Positions 32,033 through 41,141 of a stretch of DNA of 64,000 bases are shown one piece after another. The notes below the pieces were generated by a model. It saw only the letters and a program-made list of their open reading frames with translations, ran no database searches and was not told the DNA's origin. This DNA comes from Thermoguttaceae bacterium. Its GTDB lineage: Bacteria; Planctomycetota; Planctomycetia; Pirellulales; Thermoguttaceae. Both the position numbers and the translations under genes were made by a program. The stretch lies in contig JAFRFG010000020.1 of assembly GCA_017434455.1 (NCBI GenBank), positions 1-64,000 of the forward strand, in the 5' to 3' direction. Positions within the stretch are counted from its first letter, which is position 1; each line of letters opens with the position of its first letter.

Positions 32033-32797
32033 TTAATCTTTGACGCTCTTTAGCCCGGCCTGGAGGAGCTCCACGTCGGTCGAAAGGGTGATGAAGCGCA
32101 TCCCCATCGCCGCGAAACGCTCGGCGGCCGAACTGTTGGGCAGGTTGCCGCCGCCGGGGATCCCCGCTTGCCGCGCCTTGTCGAGGATCGTGCGCATTGC
32201 CGTGTCCAGCTCGGTTCCCGGCGAGGTGTCGTTCGGCACCCCCATCGAAAGGGACAGATCGGCGTTGCCGATAAAGACCACGTCGATCCCGCCGGCGGCC
32301 AAGATACGGTCGAGATTGGCCAGCCCCTTGGCGGACTCGATCTGGATGATCAGCAAGGTCTTGTCGTTCGCCTCGGCGGTTGTCGCGTCGCGGTCGATCG
32401 CCGAGAGCATATCGGTATGCGGACGGCCGAACGCCACTCCCCGGCGCCCCTTGGGGGGATAGTGCATAAACGCCCGCATTTCGAGGATCTGCTCAGGAGA
32501 CTCGACCATCGGCAGGACGAAACTTGAGATTCCCATATCGAGCGGTATTTGAACATACGGGCGGATGGGAGCCGGGACGCGGAGAACGGGGGTGCAGGCG
32601 CTGCGGCGAAACGACGGAAGAAGAACGCTTAAGTCGCTGATCGAGAATCGGCCGTGCTCCAGGTCGAAGATGATAAAGTCGTACCCGACGCTGTCGAGAA
32701 CCGGTGCCCAGTTGGGGGTAAACAGCTCGGTGGCGAACAGGCCGAAGGCGGTTTCACCGCGAAGGAGCTTTTGCTTGAGTTTATTTTCGCGAAACAT
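32033..32797 (-). CDS. HpcH/HpaI-type class II aldolase
   Basis: A 254-residue protein of the HpaI aldolase family, which cleaves 2-keto-3-deoxy acids or 4-hydroxy-2-ketoheptanedioate using a divalent metal. The catalytic His is in DLEHGRF (H48), the Arg in VLRVP, and the metal ligands are E154 (IQIES) and D180 (IGNADLS). The frame is open for a further 166 codons upstream, but that part is the shadow of rsmE; homology begins at 32797. No good ribosome site is seen. It probably degrades a sugar-acid product and lies downstream of rsmE in the same operon. Confidence 0.88.
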   Translation of the reverse strand: MFRENKLKQKLLRGETAFGLFATELFTPNWAPVLDSVGYDFIIFDLEHGRFSISDLSVLLPSFRRSACTPVLRVPAPIRPYVQIPLDMGISSFVLPMVESPEQILEMRAFMHYPPKGRRGVAFGRPHTDMLSAIDRDATTAEANDKTLLIIQIESAKGLANLDRILAAGGIDVVFIGNADLSLSMGVPNDTSPGTELDTAMRTILDKARQAGIPGGGNLPNSSAAERFAAMGMRFITLSTDVELLQAGLKSVKD

Positions 32798-32838
32798 GGG
32801 GGGCCTTTTTTGCTTGCTGGTGGTTTTTCGCTTGGGGC

Positions 32839-33567
32839 TTACAGGTGAAGAAAAAGGGATGCGGCGCAGATCGCGGCGGTCTCGACCCGGTAGACCTGGC
32901 GGCCCAGATCGAGGATCGGCCAGCGGTCGTCGACCGCCCGGCGAACCTCGTCGTCGGTGAAACCGCCGACCGGGCCGATCAGGACCAGGGCGCTTTTCGG
33001 CACGGAGGGAAAACCCGCCGCCAGTTGGGCAAAGCTGACCTGGCCGAATTGGCCGTCGGAGATCGGATGACAAAGGATGTTCAGTTCCGCCGGCGGAAAC
33101 GCGGCGACGATCTTCTCGCGGGTCATCGCCGGGGCGATTTCCATCAATCGGCATCGGCCGCACTGCTTGGAGGCCTCGATCACCTGGCGGCGCAGCCGCT
33201 CGAGGACCTTGTCGTCGACCTTGATATCCTCGCGCTGGACACTGAGGGGAATGTAGCGCCGCACACCGAGTTCGGTCAGCTTTTCGATCAGCCATTTCTG
33301 ACGGTCCCCCTTGGGGAGGGCGACGGCCATCGTCAGGTCTAAGTCGGGCTCCCGGTCGTCGTGTTGGCGGTCCAGGACGGCCAGATCGATTTTTGAATGG
33401 GCGATCGCCTCAACCCGGGCGCGGTACTCCCAGCCGTCCCCGCTGAACAGATAGACAACATCGCCGACTTTCGCCCGCATCACCCGGCCGAGGTGCGCCG
33501 CCTCGGGACCGGTCAAAACGGCGGGGCGGCCGGGCGCAAGATCGGGGAGGTAAAAGCGCTCGCTCAT
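32839..33567 (-). CDS. rsmE: 16S rRNA m3U1498 methyltransferase
   Basis: A 242-residue RsmE of normal length. It methylates U1498 of 16S rRNA. The N-terminal PUA-like region (LTGPEAAHLGRVMRAKVGD) is followed by a SPOUT trefoil-knot domain with LIGPVGGFTDDEV and VYRVETAA. The ATG at 33567 overlaps the stop codon of the phosphatase gene (TGATG), giving coupled translation; an in-frame GTG at 33570 also exists. Confidence 0.93.
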   Translation of the reverse strand: MSERFYLPDLAPGRPAVLTGPEAAHLGRVMRAKVGDVVYLFSGDGWEYRARVEAIAHSKIDLAVLDRQHDDREPDLDLTMAVALPKGDRQKWLIEKLTELGVRRYIPLSVQREDIKVDDKVLERLRRQVIEASKQCGRCRLMEIAPAMTREKIVAAFPPAELNILCHPISDGQFGQVSFAQLAAGFPSVPKSALVLIGPVGGFTDDEVRRAVDDRWPILDLGRQVYRVETAAICAASLFLHL

Positions 33568-34403
33568 CACATCAGATCCCGGACGTCAAAGACGACGATG
33601 ATATCGAAGGCCTGTTTGACTAATTCCCGGTTGCCGGCGACCCCATCGCCGCCGTAGATCGTTTCGCTGCCGCGCCAGTCGACAAACTTGCCGCCGGCTT
33701 CGGCGAGGATCGTCACCAGGGGACCACAGTCCCAGGGGGACATCTCGGGATCGACCATCAAATCGGCGCGGCCGGTCGCGACTAGGTAGTAGCCGTAGGC
33801 GTCTCCCCAGGTGCGGGTTAAGCGGCAGCTGTTTTCCAGTTCGGTGTAGACCGCGGCGCGAGAGGTTTCGGTGAAAGTCTTCACCTCGCTGGTCAGAAAA
33901 CAGGCCTCCTCCAGCGTGGTGATCGACGAAACCTTGGCCGGAAGCGGGGAATCGAACCCCGGGCGCTCCTCAAAGGCGCCGAATCCCTTTTGGGCCCAGA
34001 CGCCGCGCTGTAAGGCCGGCAGCCAGATGACGCCGGCGAGCATTTCGCTTTTTTTGTGGTTGTCCGGATCGGCCGTGTCGTATTTCTCGACCCCGATCAG
34101 CGTCGAGTAGAACGGGACGCCGTGAATGAACGACTTGGTTCCGTCGATCGGGTCGAGGATCCAGCGCAGCCCGCTGGTTCCCGGCACGGAGGGGAACTCT
34201 TCCCCCAGGATCGCGTCGTCGGGAAACGCCTCGGCAATACGTTGGCGAAGCAGCTTCTCGGCACCGCGGTCGGCGTCGGTTACCGGGGTGCCGTCCCCCT
34301 TGCGGTCGACCCGCAGACCGGGGCGGTCGTAATACTCGAGCGTGAAATTGCCCGCTTCTTTGGCGATTTTGACGGCGAATTCGAGGCGTTTGTTCATGTC
34401 CAT
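33567..34403 (-). CDS. hisN: Inositol-monophosphatase-family phosphatase, histidinol-phosphatase type
   Basis: A 278-residue protein. Metal-binding motifs are ILGEEF, WILDPIDGTKSF and MSPWDCGPLV. The spacing and the GDAYGYYLVATGRADL segment match HisN-type histidinol phosphatases better than plain inositol monophosphatases, but the substrate is not certain. AGGAAG lies 12 bases before the ATG at 34403; an ATG at 34397 is also possible. It is second in the PlsC-HisN-RsmE-aldolase run. Confidence 0.85.
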   Translation of the reverse strand: MDMNKRLEFAVKIAKEAGNFTLEYYDRPGLRVDRKGDGTPVTDADRGAEKLLRQRIAEAFPDDAILGEEFPSVPGTSGLRWILDPIDGTKSFIHGVPFYSTLIGVEKYDTADPDNHKKSEMLAGVIWLPALQRGVWAQKGFGAFEERPGFDSPLPAKVSSITTLEEACFLTSEVKTFTETSRAAVYTELENSCRLTRTWGDAYGYYLVATGRADLMVDPEMSPWDCGPLVTILAEAGGKFVDWRGSETIYGGDGVAGNRELVKQAFDIIVVFDVRDLM

Positions 34404-34438
34404 AACTTATCAATACTTCCTGTCGGAAAAAAGGATGT

Positions 34439-35104
34439 TCAGCAGTCTTTGAGCTTCAGAACCGCCTCGCGGCAGCGCTGGAGGAACGCCTCTTTGCGCT
34501 CGCCGCGCTCGATCCAGATCGGGGGACCGAAAACCACACGCGAGAGCATCGGGACCGGAAGGACCATTCCGCGGGGGAGGATGCGGTTCATATTGTCGAG
34601 GTAGACGGGGACCAGCTCGATCTCGGGGCGCTTTTTGGCCATATAATAGATGCCGCTTTTAAACTCGTTGATCTGCTCGCCGTTGCCGCGCCCCCCCTCG
34701 GGAAAAATGACGATGGAATAGTCGTTCCCCATCTCTTCCAGAAGAATCATCACCGGGGTGTTCTTGATCGAAATATGGCGGCGGTCGATCAAAACGGCGT
34801 TGAATAACCGGGCCAGCGCGCGGCGGATCGGCCCGGCGGACCAGTAGTCTTTGGCGGCGACCAAACGGGTTTTGTCGCGGACGTTCTCGGGGAGCATCGA
34901 CCAGATGACGATCGGGTCGAGATGGCTGGTGTGGTTGGCGAAGTAGATCCGCTGGCAAATCTCCGGCTGACAGTCGACCCAGCGGACCGACGCCCCCGAA
35001 ATGAACTTGGCCGTCAAAATCACCGCGCCGCGCATGCAAAAACGCGCGATTTGCCGGACCTCACGCCCGATATCGGAGATTCCTTGGGTGAATTTGTTTG
35101 CCAT
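34439..35104 (-). CDS. plsC: 1-acyl-sn-glycerol-3-phosphate acyltransferase
   Basis: A 221-residue protein of the PlsC family, which acylates lysophosphatidic acid at the inner membrane. Catalytic motif I is NHTSHLD, motif II is around LVAAKDYW, motif III is FPEGGRG (FPEGTR in most members), and motif IV is VPVYLD. The frame is open upstream to 35323 but that part lacks homology; I start at the ATG before MANKFTQGISD. It is first in a four-gene minus-strand run, 35 bases ahead of hisN. Confidence 0.85.
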   Translation of the reverse strand: MANKFTQGISDIGREVRQIARFCMRGAVILTAKFISGASVRWVDCQPEICQRIYFANHTSHLDPIVIWSMLPENVRDKTRLVAAKDYWSAGPIRRALARLFNAVLIDRRHISIKNTPVMILLEEMGNDYSIVIFPEGGRGNGEQINEFKSGIYYMAKKRPEIELVPVYLDNMNRILPRGMVLPVPMLSRVVFGPPIWIERGERKEAFLQRCREAVLKLKDC

Positions 35105-35313
35105 AACCGGTGAAAAAACGTCCGTTTTGCCGATGCTGCCGTCCCTTTTGGGTATTTTAATCGACTTGTGTTGATTAGAGAAGAGCTTTTCGGCCGGCTT
35201 ATCGCGAGTCCCTATCTTTACTAATTCACCACAACCGGGTTCGCAATTCACCTTGCGCCGCTCGGGGAAAAAAGGTACTCTCCCCCTCGTACCACAAGGA
35301 AGGTGAGGTTTCA

Positions 35314-36972
35314 TTGACCGCATTGCCCGTTGTTCACCATTCGCTCAGACCGAAAATTCGGCTGGGAGCGGGGATACTCTTTTTCCTCCTCCTCCTGCTG
35401 GCGGTGAACACTATCTTTACCGTGACGCACTTTCGCCGCGTCGTCTTCGATATCAGCCGCCGTGCCAAAGAGCTGCCGGCTGCCGGGAAGCTGTCGCTTT
35501 CTATCTCGGAGATGCGCCTGATGCTCAGCGGCGTGAAAGGCAGCCGCCAGGCCGAGCAGCGCGTGAAAAGCCGTCTGGAAGTCAACGCCAGTCAAGAGAT
35601 CGTTCGCCGCCTTGAACTATTCGATTTTTCGCAGCAGCGGGACTTTAACTCGTACTCGCTGCTCCTCCAAAAAGAGGCCGAGTATATCGCCTCGCTCGAC
35701 CATTACGAGGCGCTTTGCCGGGCTCGTCCCAAGAGTGAACGGCTCAATCGGATCACCGGCGGCGACGAAACCCTCGGCGAGCTGGAGCAGATCCAGGATA
35801 TCCGCCAGCGGCTGGAGGTGCTGCACCCTCTGATCAACGATATTCGCTGGACCAGCGACGATGATATTATCGATCAGATCGACGCCCAGTTAAGCGAGAT
35901 CCAGAAGATCACCGAACAGCTCCCGACCCGTCTGCATCAGCAGCTGACCGGTTTTTCGGACGCCGTGCGGGTCCGCTATCGAATCGTTCGGCAGATCGCG
36001 ATCGCCGTGCTCATCGCCGCGATCGTCCTGATTATTGTCTTCCTGCGGCTGGTTTATATCTGGATCTTTAAGCCGCTGCGGATTCTTCTGGCCGGTTCGC
36101 GGCGGGTCGCCTCGGGGGACTTTAACTATCGGATTCGGATCGACTCGCAGGATGAGTTTTTGGAGCTTGCCGAGGCGCTCAACCAGATGACCGAGCGGTT
36201 CCGCGGCATCCGCGACGACCTCGATGAGCAGGTGCATCAGCGCACCGAGGAGATTATCCGGACCGAGCGGCTGGCGAGCGTCGGGTTCCTGGCCGCGGGG
36301 GTCGCCCACGAGATCAATAATCCGTTGGCTTCGATCGCGATGTCGGCCGAATCGCTCCCGCGCCGCCTGCGGACCGTCGCCGATCCGAGTTTGGATCCTC
36401 AGGCGCGCCGAAACGAGCTGACGATCGTCGAAAAATATGTCGAGCTGATCAAAGAGGAGGCGTTCCGCTGCAAGAGCATCACCTCGAAACTGCTCGACTT
36501 CTCGCGGATGGGGAGCGGCGAGAAGACCGCCACCGACCTGACCGAGGTGGTCGGCAGTATGGTCGAAATGCTCAAGACCCAGCCGCGCTACCGGCATCGG
36601 AACGTCGAGATCGTCGCCGACGGCCCGACCATCGCCTGGGTGAACCCGCAGGAGATCAAGCAGGTCGTCGTCAATTTGGTGACCAACAGCTTCGACGCGA
36701 CCAAAGACGACGATACGGTCCGTGTCACCATCGTGAAAAACAGGCGCGATACCGTTACCCTCGCCGTGGAGGACAACGGCGACGGGATGGAACCGGAGAC
36801 CCTCCAAAAGATCTTCGAGCCGTTCTACACCAAAAAAGAGCCGGGGAGCGGGACCGGGCTGGGGCTGGCGATCGCCTACCGGATCGTGACCGCCCACAAC
36901 GGCCGGATCACCGCCAAAAGCGCCGGGCTCGGCAAGGGGTCGACCTTTATCGTCGAGCTCCCCGCCGCGTAG
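35314..36972 (+). CDS. Sensor histidine kinase, NtrB-like, with TTG start
   Basis: A 552-residue membrane kinase. TM1 spans about 15-35, a helical periplasmic sensor about 36-220, TM2 about 225-250, HAMP about 250-305. The HisKA box GVAHEINNPLASIA carries His332. The HATPase domain has NLVTNSFDA, DNGDGM and GSGTGLGLAIAYRIV. No ATG fits; the TTG at 35314 is supported by the strong ribosome site AAGGAAGGTGAGG, and the first TM segment follows at once. It pairs with the sigma-54-type regulator downstream. Confidence 0.9.
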   Translation: MTALPVVHHSLRPKIRLGAGILFFLLLLLAVNTIFTVTHFRRVVFDISRRAKELPAAGKLSLSISEMRLMLSGVKGSRQAEQRVKSRLEVNASQEIVRRLELFDFSQQRDFNSYSLLLQKEAEYIASLDHYEALCRARPKSERLNRITGGDETLGELEQIQDIRQRLEVLHPLINDIRWTSDDDIIDQIDAQLSEIQKITEQLPTRLHQQLTGFSDAVRVRYRIVRQIAIAVLIAAIVLIIVFLRLVYIWIFKPLRILLAGSRRVASGDFNYRIRIDSQDEFLELAEALNQMTERFRGIRDDLDEQVHQRTEEIIRTERLASVGFLAAGVAHEINNPLASIAMSAESLPRRLRTVADPSLDPQARRNELTIVEKYVELIKEEAFRCKSITSKLLDFSRMGSGEKTATDLTEVVGSMVEMLKTQPRYRHRNVEIVADGPTIAWVNPQEIKQVVVNLVTNSFDATKDDDTVRVTIVKNRRDTVTLAVEDNGDGMEPETLQKIFEPFYTKKEPGSGTGLGLAIAYRIVTAHNGRITAKSAGLGKGSTFIVELPAA

Positions 36973-37031
36973 GGCCGCCGGGGCGACTAAAATTCCCATA
37001 ACCCACAAAGAGAAAAAACGTTTTCGAACGC

Positions 37032-37044
37032 TGTATTAGATACA
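37032..37044 (+). promoter_or_regulatory. Palindrome overlapping the ribosome site of the response regulator
   Basis: TGTAT-TAG-ATACA, perfect five-base arms. It ends at the first base of AAGGT, the ribosome site of the gene at 37052. A protein or hairpin here could control translation. With such short arms chance is possible. Confidence 0.3.
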
Positions 37045-37051
37045 AGGTACT

Positions 37052-38458
37052 ATGGCTAAGCAAGGTTCCAAAGCGGGATTGAGCGTCCTGTTCGCCGACG
37101 ATGAGGTCTCGCTGCAGAAGGTGATCGCCCTGGAACTCCCCTCGATGGGGTACCGGGTCACCGTCTGCGGCAACGGGCTGGAGGCGATCCGGCTGCTGAA
37201 AGACAATAAATTCGACGTCCTCCTCCTTGATCTTGATATGCCGGGCGCCGGGGGGCTGGAGGTCGTCGCCAAGGCACACGAGCTCAACCCCGAGGCCGAG
37301 GCGGTGATCCTCACCGGCAAGGGCTCGCTCGATACCGCCGTGGCCGCCCTGCGCGAGGGGATCTTCGACTATCTGAGCAAACCGTGCCTGCTGGCCGATA
37401 TCGATAAGGTTCTCCAGAAGATCGCCGAGAAGAAAGAGATCAACAATAAGCTGCGGGCCGCCACCAATCAGCTGGAGCGGATCGAGGGGAAGCGCCGCCT
37501 CGTCGGCAACTCGCCCGGAATGCAGCAGGTTCACCGGCTGATCGAGCGGATCGCCCCGACCGACTCGGGGGTCGTCATCCTCGGGGAGACGGGGACCGGC
37601 AAAGAATTGGTCGCCCGCCAGATCCACGAGCAGAGCCATCGCGCCAATAAGCCGTTTGTCGCCGTCAACTGCGGCGCCCTCCCCGAAAACCTGATCGAAA
37701 GCGAGCTGTTCGGCCACAAAAAAGGGAGTTTCACCGGCGCCGACAACCATCGCATCGGACTGCTGGAAGTCGCCAATAACGGAACCCTCTTTCTCGATGA
37801 AATCGGCGAGCTGCCCAAGCAGGTGCAGTCGAAGCTGCTGCGTTTCCTGGAAAGCGGCGAGGTGAGAAAAATCGGCGAAAACGCCGCGACCATCTGCGAT
37901 GTTCGGGTGATCTGCGCCACGCTTCGCAACTTGGAAGAGATGGTCGAGCGGGGAGACTTCCGCGAGGACCTCTGGTTCCGAATCAATACGTTTATTATCA
38001 AATTGCCGCCGCTGCGCGAGCGGGTGGAGGATCTTCCTTTGCTGATCGACCATCTGGCCCGCCGAAACGCGCGGCTGGTGATCCCCGAAGGGGCCGAGAT
38101 CTATACCCCCGAGGCGATGGAGCTGCTGCGCCGCTACGATTGGCCGGGGAATGTCCGCCAGCTGGCCAACGTCGTGGAACATTCGATGATCTTGGCCGGG
38201 TCGCTCCCGATCGGTAAGGACGCCCTCCCGAGTCAGTTCTTCGGTTCGGGCCAGCCGCCTCGCGGGGCAAACGCCGGCGGCGGGCTGGAGGAACTGATGG
38301 CCTTCGACGCCGGCAAGACGCTGCGCGACCTGGAGCGGGAGGCGATTATCCAGGCGGTCAACCGAAACGAAGGGAACAAAGCCAAGGCGGCCGAGGAGCT
38401 GGGAATCAGCTTGAAGACGCTCTATAATAAACTCAACCAGCTTCAGGATAAAAAATAA
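37052..38458 (+). CDS. NtrC-family sigma-54 activator, response regulator
   Basis: A 468-residue protein. The receiver domain (1-125) has the phosphate acceptor Asp60 in LLLDLDMPG and Lys in LSKP. The AAA+ domain has GETGTGKE (from 178), ELFGHKKGSFTGAD (the sigma-54 contact loop reads GSFTGA, at 225, a known variant of GAFTGA), and FLDEIGEL. A Fis-type helix-turn-helix ends the protein (NKAKAAEELGISLKTLYNKL). It follows its partner kinase by 79 bases. Targets are not visible; I did not find a clear -24/-12 site in the window. Confidence 0.94.
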   Translation: MAKQGSKAGLSVLFADDEVSLQKVIALELPSMGYRVTVCGNGLEAIRLLKDNKFDVLLLDLDMPGAGGLEVVAKAHELNPEAEAVILTGKGSLDTAVAALREGIFDYLSKPCLLADIDKVLQKIAEKKEINNKLRAATNQLERIEGKRRLVGNSPGMQQVHRLIERIAPTDSGVVILGETGTGKELVARQIHEQSHRANKPFVAVNCGALPENLIESELFGHKKGSFTGADNHRIGLLEVANNGTLFLDEIGELPKQVQSKLLRFLESGEVRKIGENAATICDVRVICATLRNLEEMVERGDFREDLWFRINTFIIKLPPLRERVEDLPLLIDHLARRNARLVIPEGAEIYTPEAMELLRRYDWPGNVRQLANVVEHSMILAGSLPIGKDALPSQFFGSGQPPRGANAGGGLEELMAFDAGKTLRDLEREAIIQAVNRNEGNKAKAAEELGISLKTLYNKLNQLQDKK

Positions 38459-38491
38459 CCCCCCTTCCCTTTTACGATCGGTGATTTTTCG

Positions 38492-39172
38492 ATGAGCGAT
38501 TCTTCGATGAGCCACATGTTCCCCGCCGAGTTTCGGATCGGCGATCTGCGCGCCCGCCGGTGTGTCGCCGCCCGCGGCGAGGCCCTGGCGGTGGAGATAA
38601 TTCTCCAGTCGGGCGTGACGGCCGGCGCGGCGGTTTCGGTTGAGCGGGACCCCGCGGGACTGGTCGATCTGGTCAATGAGCGTCTGGCCGACGAGCTGTT
38701 CGGCTTCGATGTGCGAGAGCAATCGGCGCTCGACGCGCTTTTGATCGAACTCGACGGGACGGCCGACCGCTCGGTACTCCCGCCGGAGCTGATGTTCGCC
38801 GTCAGCGCGGCGGCGGCCGCCGCCGCCGCGAAGGGGATGCGCCTTGCGCTTTACCGCTGGCTCGGCGGGGCTTTGGCATCAGAAGTGCCGCGCCTGCTCC
38901 CCTTTGGGGAAGAAACCGCCGTCGGCGGCAATGCGCGCTTTATCACGCCGGCGAAAATCGGGACGGTCACCGAAGCGGCGGCCGCCGTCGCCGAGCTTAA
39001 GGCGAAAAAAAGCGGCGCGAAAGCGGTGCCCGTCCTGCGCGGGGATCTTACCGACGAGACCTTCTGTGTCGATCTGGCGATCGCCCTGGCTGTCCCCTTT
39101 GTCGAGAGCGGATGGGAGGGAAATATATCGCTGGCCAATCGCCTGGCGGCTGTCGTCCCCCCTTGCCCGTAA
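38492..39172 (+). CDS. Miniature enolase-like protein without the catalytic barrel
   Basis: A 226-residue protein, half the normal enolase length. Residues about 14-125 match the enolase N-terminal domain: VNERLADELFGFDVREQSAL, IELDGTADRS, and FAVSAAAAAAAAKGMRLALY followed by RWLGG. Residues about 155-222 match its extreme C-terminus (AKIGTVTEAAAAV, then LRGDLTDETFCVDLAIA). The intervening barrel that carries the metal ligands and catalytic Lys and Glu is missing, the SGASTG loop is gone, and SHRSGETED is changed to LRGDLTDET. It is therefore not a working enolase. A run of six C at 39157-39162 just before the stop could hide a frameshift. It lies between ntrC and leuB. No good ribosome site is seen. 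Confidence 0.75.
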   Translation: MSDSSMSHMFPAEFRIGDLRARRCVAARGEALAVEIILQSGVTAGAAVSVERDPAGLVDLVNERLADELFGFDVREQSALDALLIELDGTADRSVLPPELMFAVSAAAAAAAAKGMRLALYRWLGGALASEVPRLLPFGEETAVGGNARFITPAKIGTVTEAAAAVAELKAKKSGAKAVPVLRGDLTDETFCVDLAIALAVPFVESGWEGNISLANRLAAVVPPCP

Positions 39173-39267
39173 ACTGTATTGGGAAGATAATCGGCGCAGG
39201 CGAGTTACCCTCCCCGCCGGGGGGGCGATTCTAAGTAAGTCCAACGAGAAAAATAAAGGGAGAAACG

Positions 39268-40338
39268 ATGAAAGATCTGCTGAAAGTCGCCGTGATCGGC
39301 GGTGATGGAACCGGCCCGGAAGTGACCGCCGAAGGGGTGAAGGTTCTCAAAGAGGTCGCCAAGCTCGAAAACATCAATCTCGAACTGACCCCCTTCGATC
39401 TGGGCGGGGAACGCTACCTGAAGAGCGGCGTCATCATTACCGACGATGAGATCGAGCAGCTGGGCAAATTCAGCTCCATTCTCCTCGGCGCGGTCGGGCA
39501 TCCCGACGTCAAACCGGGTATCCTTGAGCAGGGACTTTTGCTGCGTCTTCGTTTCGCCTTCGATCAGTATATTAACCTCCGTCCGGTGAAGCTCTTCCCC
39601 GGCGTGGAGACCCCGCTGGCCAACAAGAAGCCGGAAGACCTCGACTTTGTCGTCGTCCGCGAGAACACCGAGGATATGTACGTCGGGACCGGCGGCTGGA
39701 TGAAGAAAGGGACCCCCGACGAGGTCGCCACTCAGGTCGCCGTCTACACCCGCAAGGGGACCGAGCGCTGCATCCGCTGGGCCTTCGAGTACTGCCGCAA
39801 GCGGAACAACCCGAAGGGGAAGATGGTCACCTTGGTGGCGAAGACCAATGTGCTTTCGTACGGGCATGATCTGTGGATGCGGACCTTCGAGGAGGTCGGC
39901 GCCGAATATCCCGATATCAAGCTCGACTACAACCATGTCGACGCCTGCTGCATGTGGATGGTCAAGAACCCGGAACATTACGACGTGATCGTCACGACGA
40001 ATATGTTCGGCGATATCATCACCGACCTGGCCGGTATTCTCCAGGGAGGGATGGGCGTGGCCGCCGGCGGCAACATCAACCCGGAACCGGGCGGGACCAG
40101 CATGTACGAGCCGATGGGCGGAAGCGCGCCGAAGTACACCGGCATGAACGTCATCAACCCGATCGCCGCGATCAACGCCGTCTCGATGATGCTCCGCCAG
40201 GAGGGTTACGAGAAGGCCGCCGACCGCGTGCTCAATTCGATCATGACCGTCACCGGCACGAAGATGAAGTCGCAGGCCGCCGGCAAGATGGGTTACAGCA
40301 CCACCGAGGTCGGCGACCTTGTCTGCGAGAACCTGTAA
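39268..40338 (+). CDS. leuB: 3-isopropylmalate dehydrogenase (leucine synthesis)
   Basis: A 356-residue NAD-dependent beta-decarboxylating dehydrogenase. Features: GGDGTGPEV start loop, the substrate Arg region LRLRFAFDQYINLRPVKL, VVRENTEDMYVG, the catalytic Tyr/Lys region AVYTRK and VAKTNVL, the metal site TTNMFGDIITDLAG, and the cofactor loop GSAPKYTGMNVINPIAAI. These fit IPMDH better than isocitrate dehydrogenase, though malate/tartrate dehydrogenases are related. GGGAGAA precedes the ATG. It ends in a strong terminator. Confidence 0.87.
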   Translation: MKDLLKVAVIGGDGTGPEVTAEGVKVLKEVAKLENINLELTPFDLGGERYLKSGVIITDDEIEQLGKFSSILLGAVGHPDVKPGILEQGLLLRLRFAFDQYINLRPVKLFPGVETPLANKKPEDLDFVVVRENTEDMYVGTGGWMKKGTPDEVATQVAVYTRKGTERCIRWAFEYCRKRNNPKGKMVTLVAKTNVLSYGHDLWMRTFEEVGAEYPDIKLDYNHVDACCMWMVKNPEHYDVIVTTNMFGDIITDLAGILQGGMGVAAGGNINPEPGGTSMYEPMGGSAPKYTGMNVINPIAAINAVSMMLRQEGYEKAADRVLNSIMTVTGTKMKSQAAGKMGYSTTEVGDLVCENL

Positions 40339-40360
40339 GCGGTACGGCGCGCCGGAAGAT

Positions 40361-40395
40361 AAAAAAAAGCGGGAGTGTGACCTCCCGCTTTTTTT
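40361..40395. terminator. Bidirectional intrinsic terminator
   Basis: GCGGGAG (40369-40375) and CTCCCGC (40382-40388) around a six-base loop, preceded by eight A and followed by seven T. It ends leuB on the plus strand and, by the A-run, the glycan operon on the minus strand. Confidence 0.92.
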
Positions 40396-40424
40396 GCGGC
40401 TGAATTATGTGCGCTTGGCTGCCG

Positions 40425-41078
40425 TCATTCCGCGGCCGGTTCGGCCGGGGCCTCCTCCTGGCTGGGTTGTTCAGCCGCAGCGGGTTCTTCCTGGCTCGGC
40501 TGCTCGGCCGGGGTCACCTCTTCTTGAACGGGTTGTTCGGCAGGCGCGGCTTCATCCTGGGGCTGATCGGCGCTTGCCGCTTCGTCTTGACCGGGCGGAT
40601 CGACCGGGCAGGATTCCTCCTGGACCTGATCGCCTTTTTCGGGACGGGGCAAGGGATTGAGGATCGTCGCTTTGACGCAGACCGGGATCTGCACCAAGTA
40701 TTTGGGGGTCGAAATCGAGAAGGTAATCGACTGTTCGAACTCGGGGTAATACCTCGACAGGTAGGCCTTCACCTTCAGTTCGGCGCTTTGCTTCGGCTCG
40801 ATATCGAGCGGAATATTCATGCAGCTGGCGCAGGAGCAGGTTCTCTGCTGTCCGACGATGGAGATCTTCTTACTGTAGTTGTTGGTGATCGTAAAGGTGG
40901 CGTACTGTTCGGTGTTGTCCTCGCTGAGCTCCAGCTGACCAAGGTCGACCTCCGACGGGGTGATGGTGACCTTTGTCTTGTGTTGGGGGAGCGTCCACCA
41001 GCCGAAGCTCTCCCCCAAGGCGAAGAGAAGCAGCAGCGCGCCGGCGGCGGTAATCAACAGGGGAATTCGCTTTCGCAT
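40425..41078 (-). CDS. DUF1573-like protein with Pro/Glu/Gln repeat tail
   Basis: A 217-residue protein. An N-terminal membrane segment (about 6-26) anchors or exports it, followed by an Ig-like DUF1573-type domain (ATFTITNNYSKKISIVGQQR, then CSCASC and AYLSRYYPEF). From about residue 150 the tail is a low-complexity repeat of about 11 residues (PAEQPSQEE-type, four or five units). Such domains bind or present periplasmic partners; function is unknown. It is last in the minus-strand glycan operon, 63 bases after the sialidase-like gene. Confidence 0.8.
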   Translation of the reverse strand: MRKRIPLLITAAGALLLLFALGESFGWWTLPQHKTKVTITPSEVDLGQLELSEDNTEQYATFTITNNYSKKISIVGQQRTCSCASCMNIPLDIEPKQSAELKVKAYLSRYYPEFEQSITFSISTPKYLVQIPVCVKATILNPLPRPEKGDQVQEESCPVDPPGQDEAASADQPQDEAAPAEQPVQEEVTPAEQPSQEEPAAAEQPSQEEAPAEPAAE

Positions 41079-41141
41079 GGGAAGACTCCTTGAAATAAAG
41101 GGGTGATTTGTATTCGCGCGTCGTTCGGTTCGAGAGAATCG

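Noticed and set aside
32798..33295. N-terminal extension of the aldolase
   Set aside because: Arg/Pro-rich shadow of rsmE; aldolase homology begins at 32797.
36947..38722. 591-codon open frame opposite the response regulator
   Set aside because: Shadow of a well-recognised gene on the plus strand; low-complexity translation without a domain.
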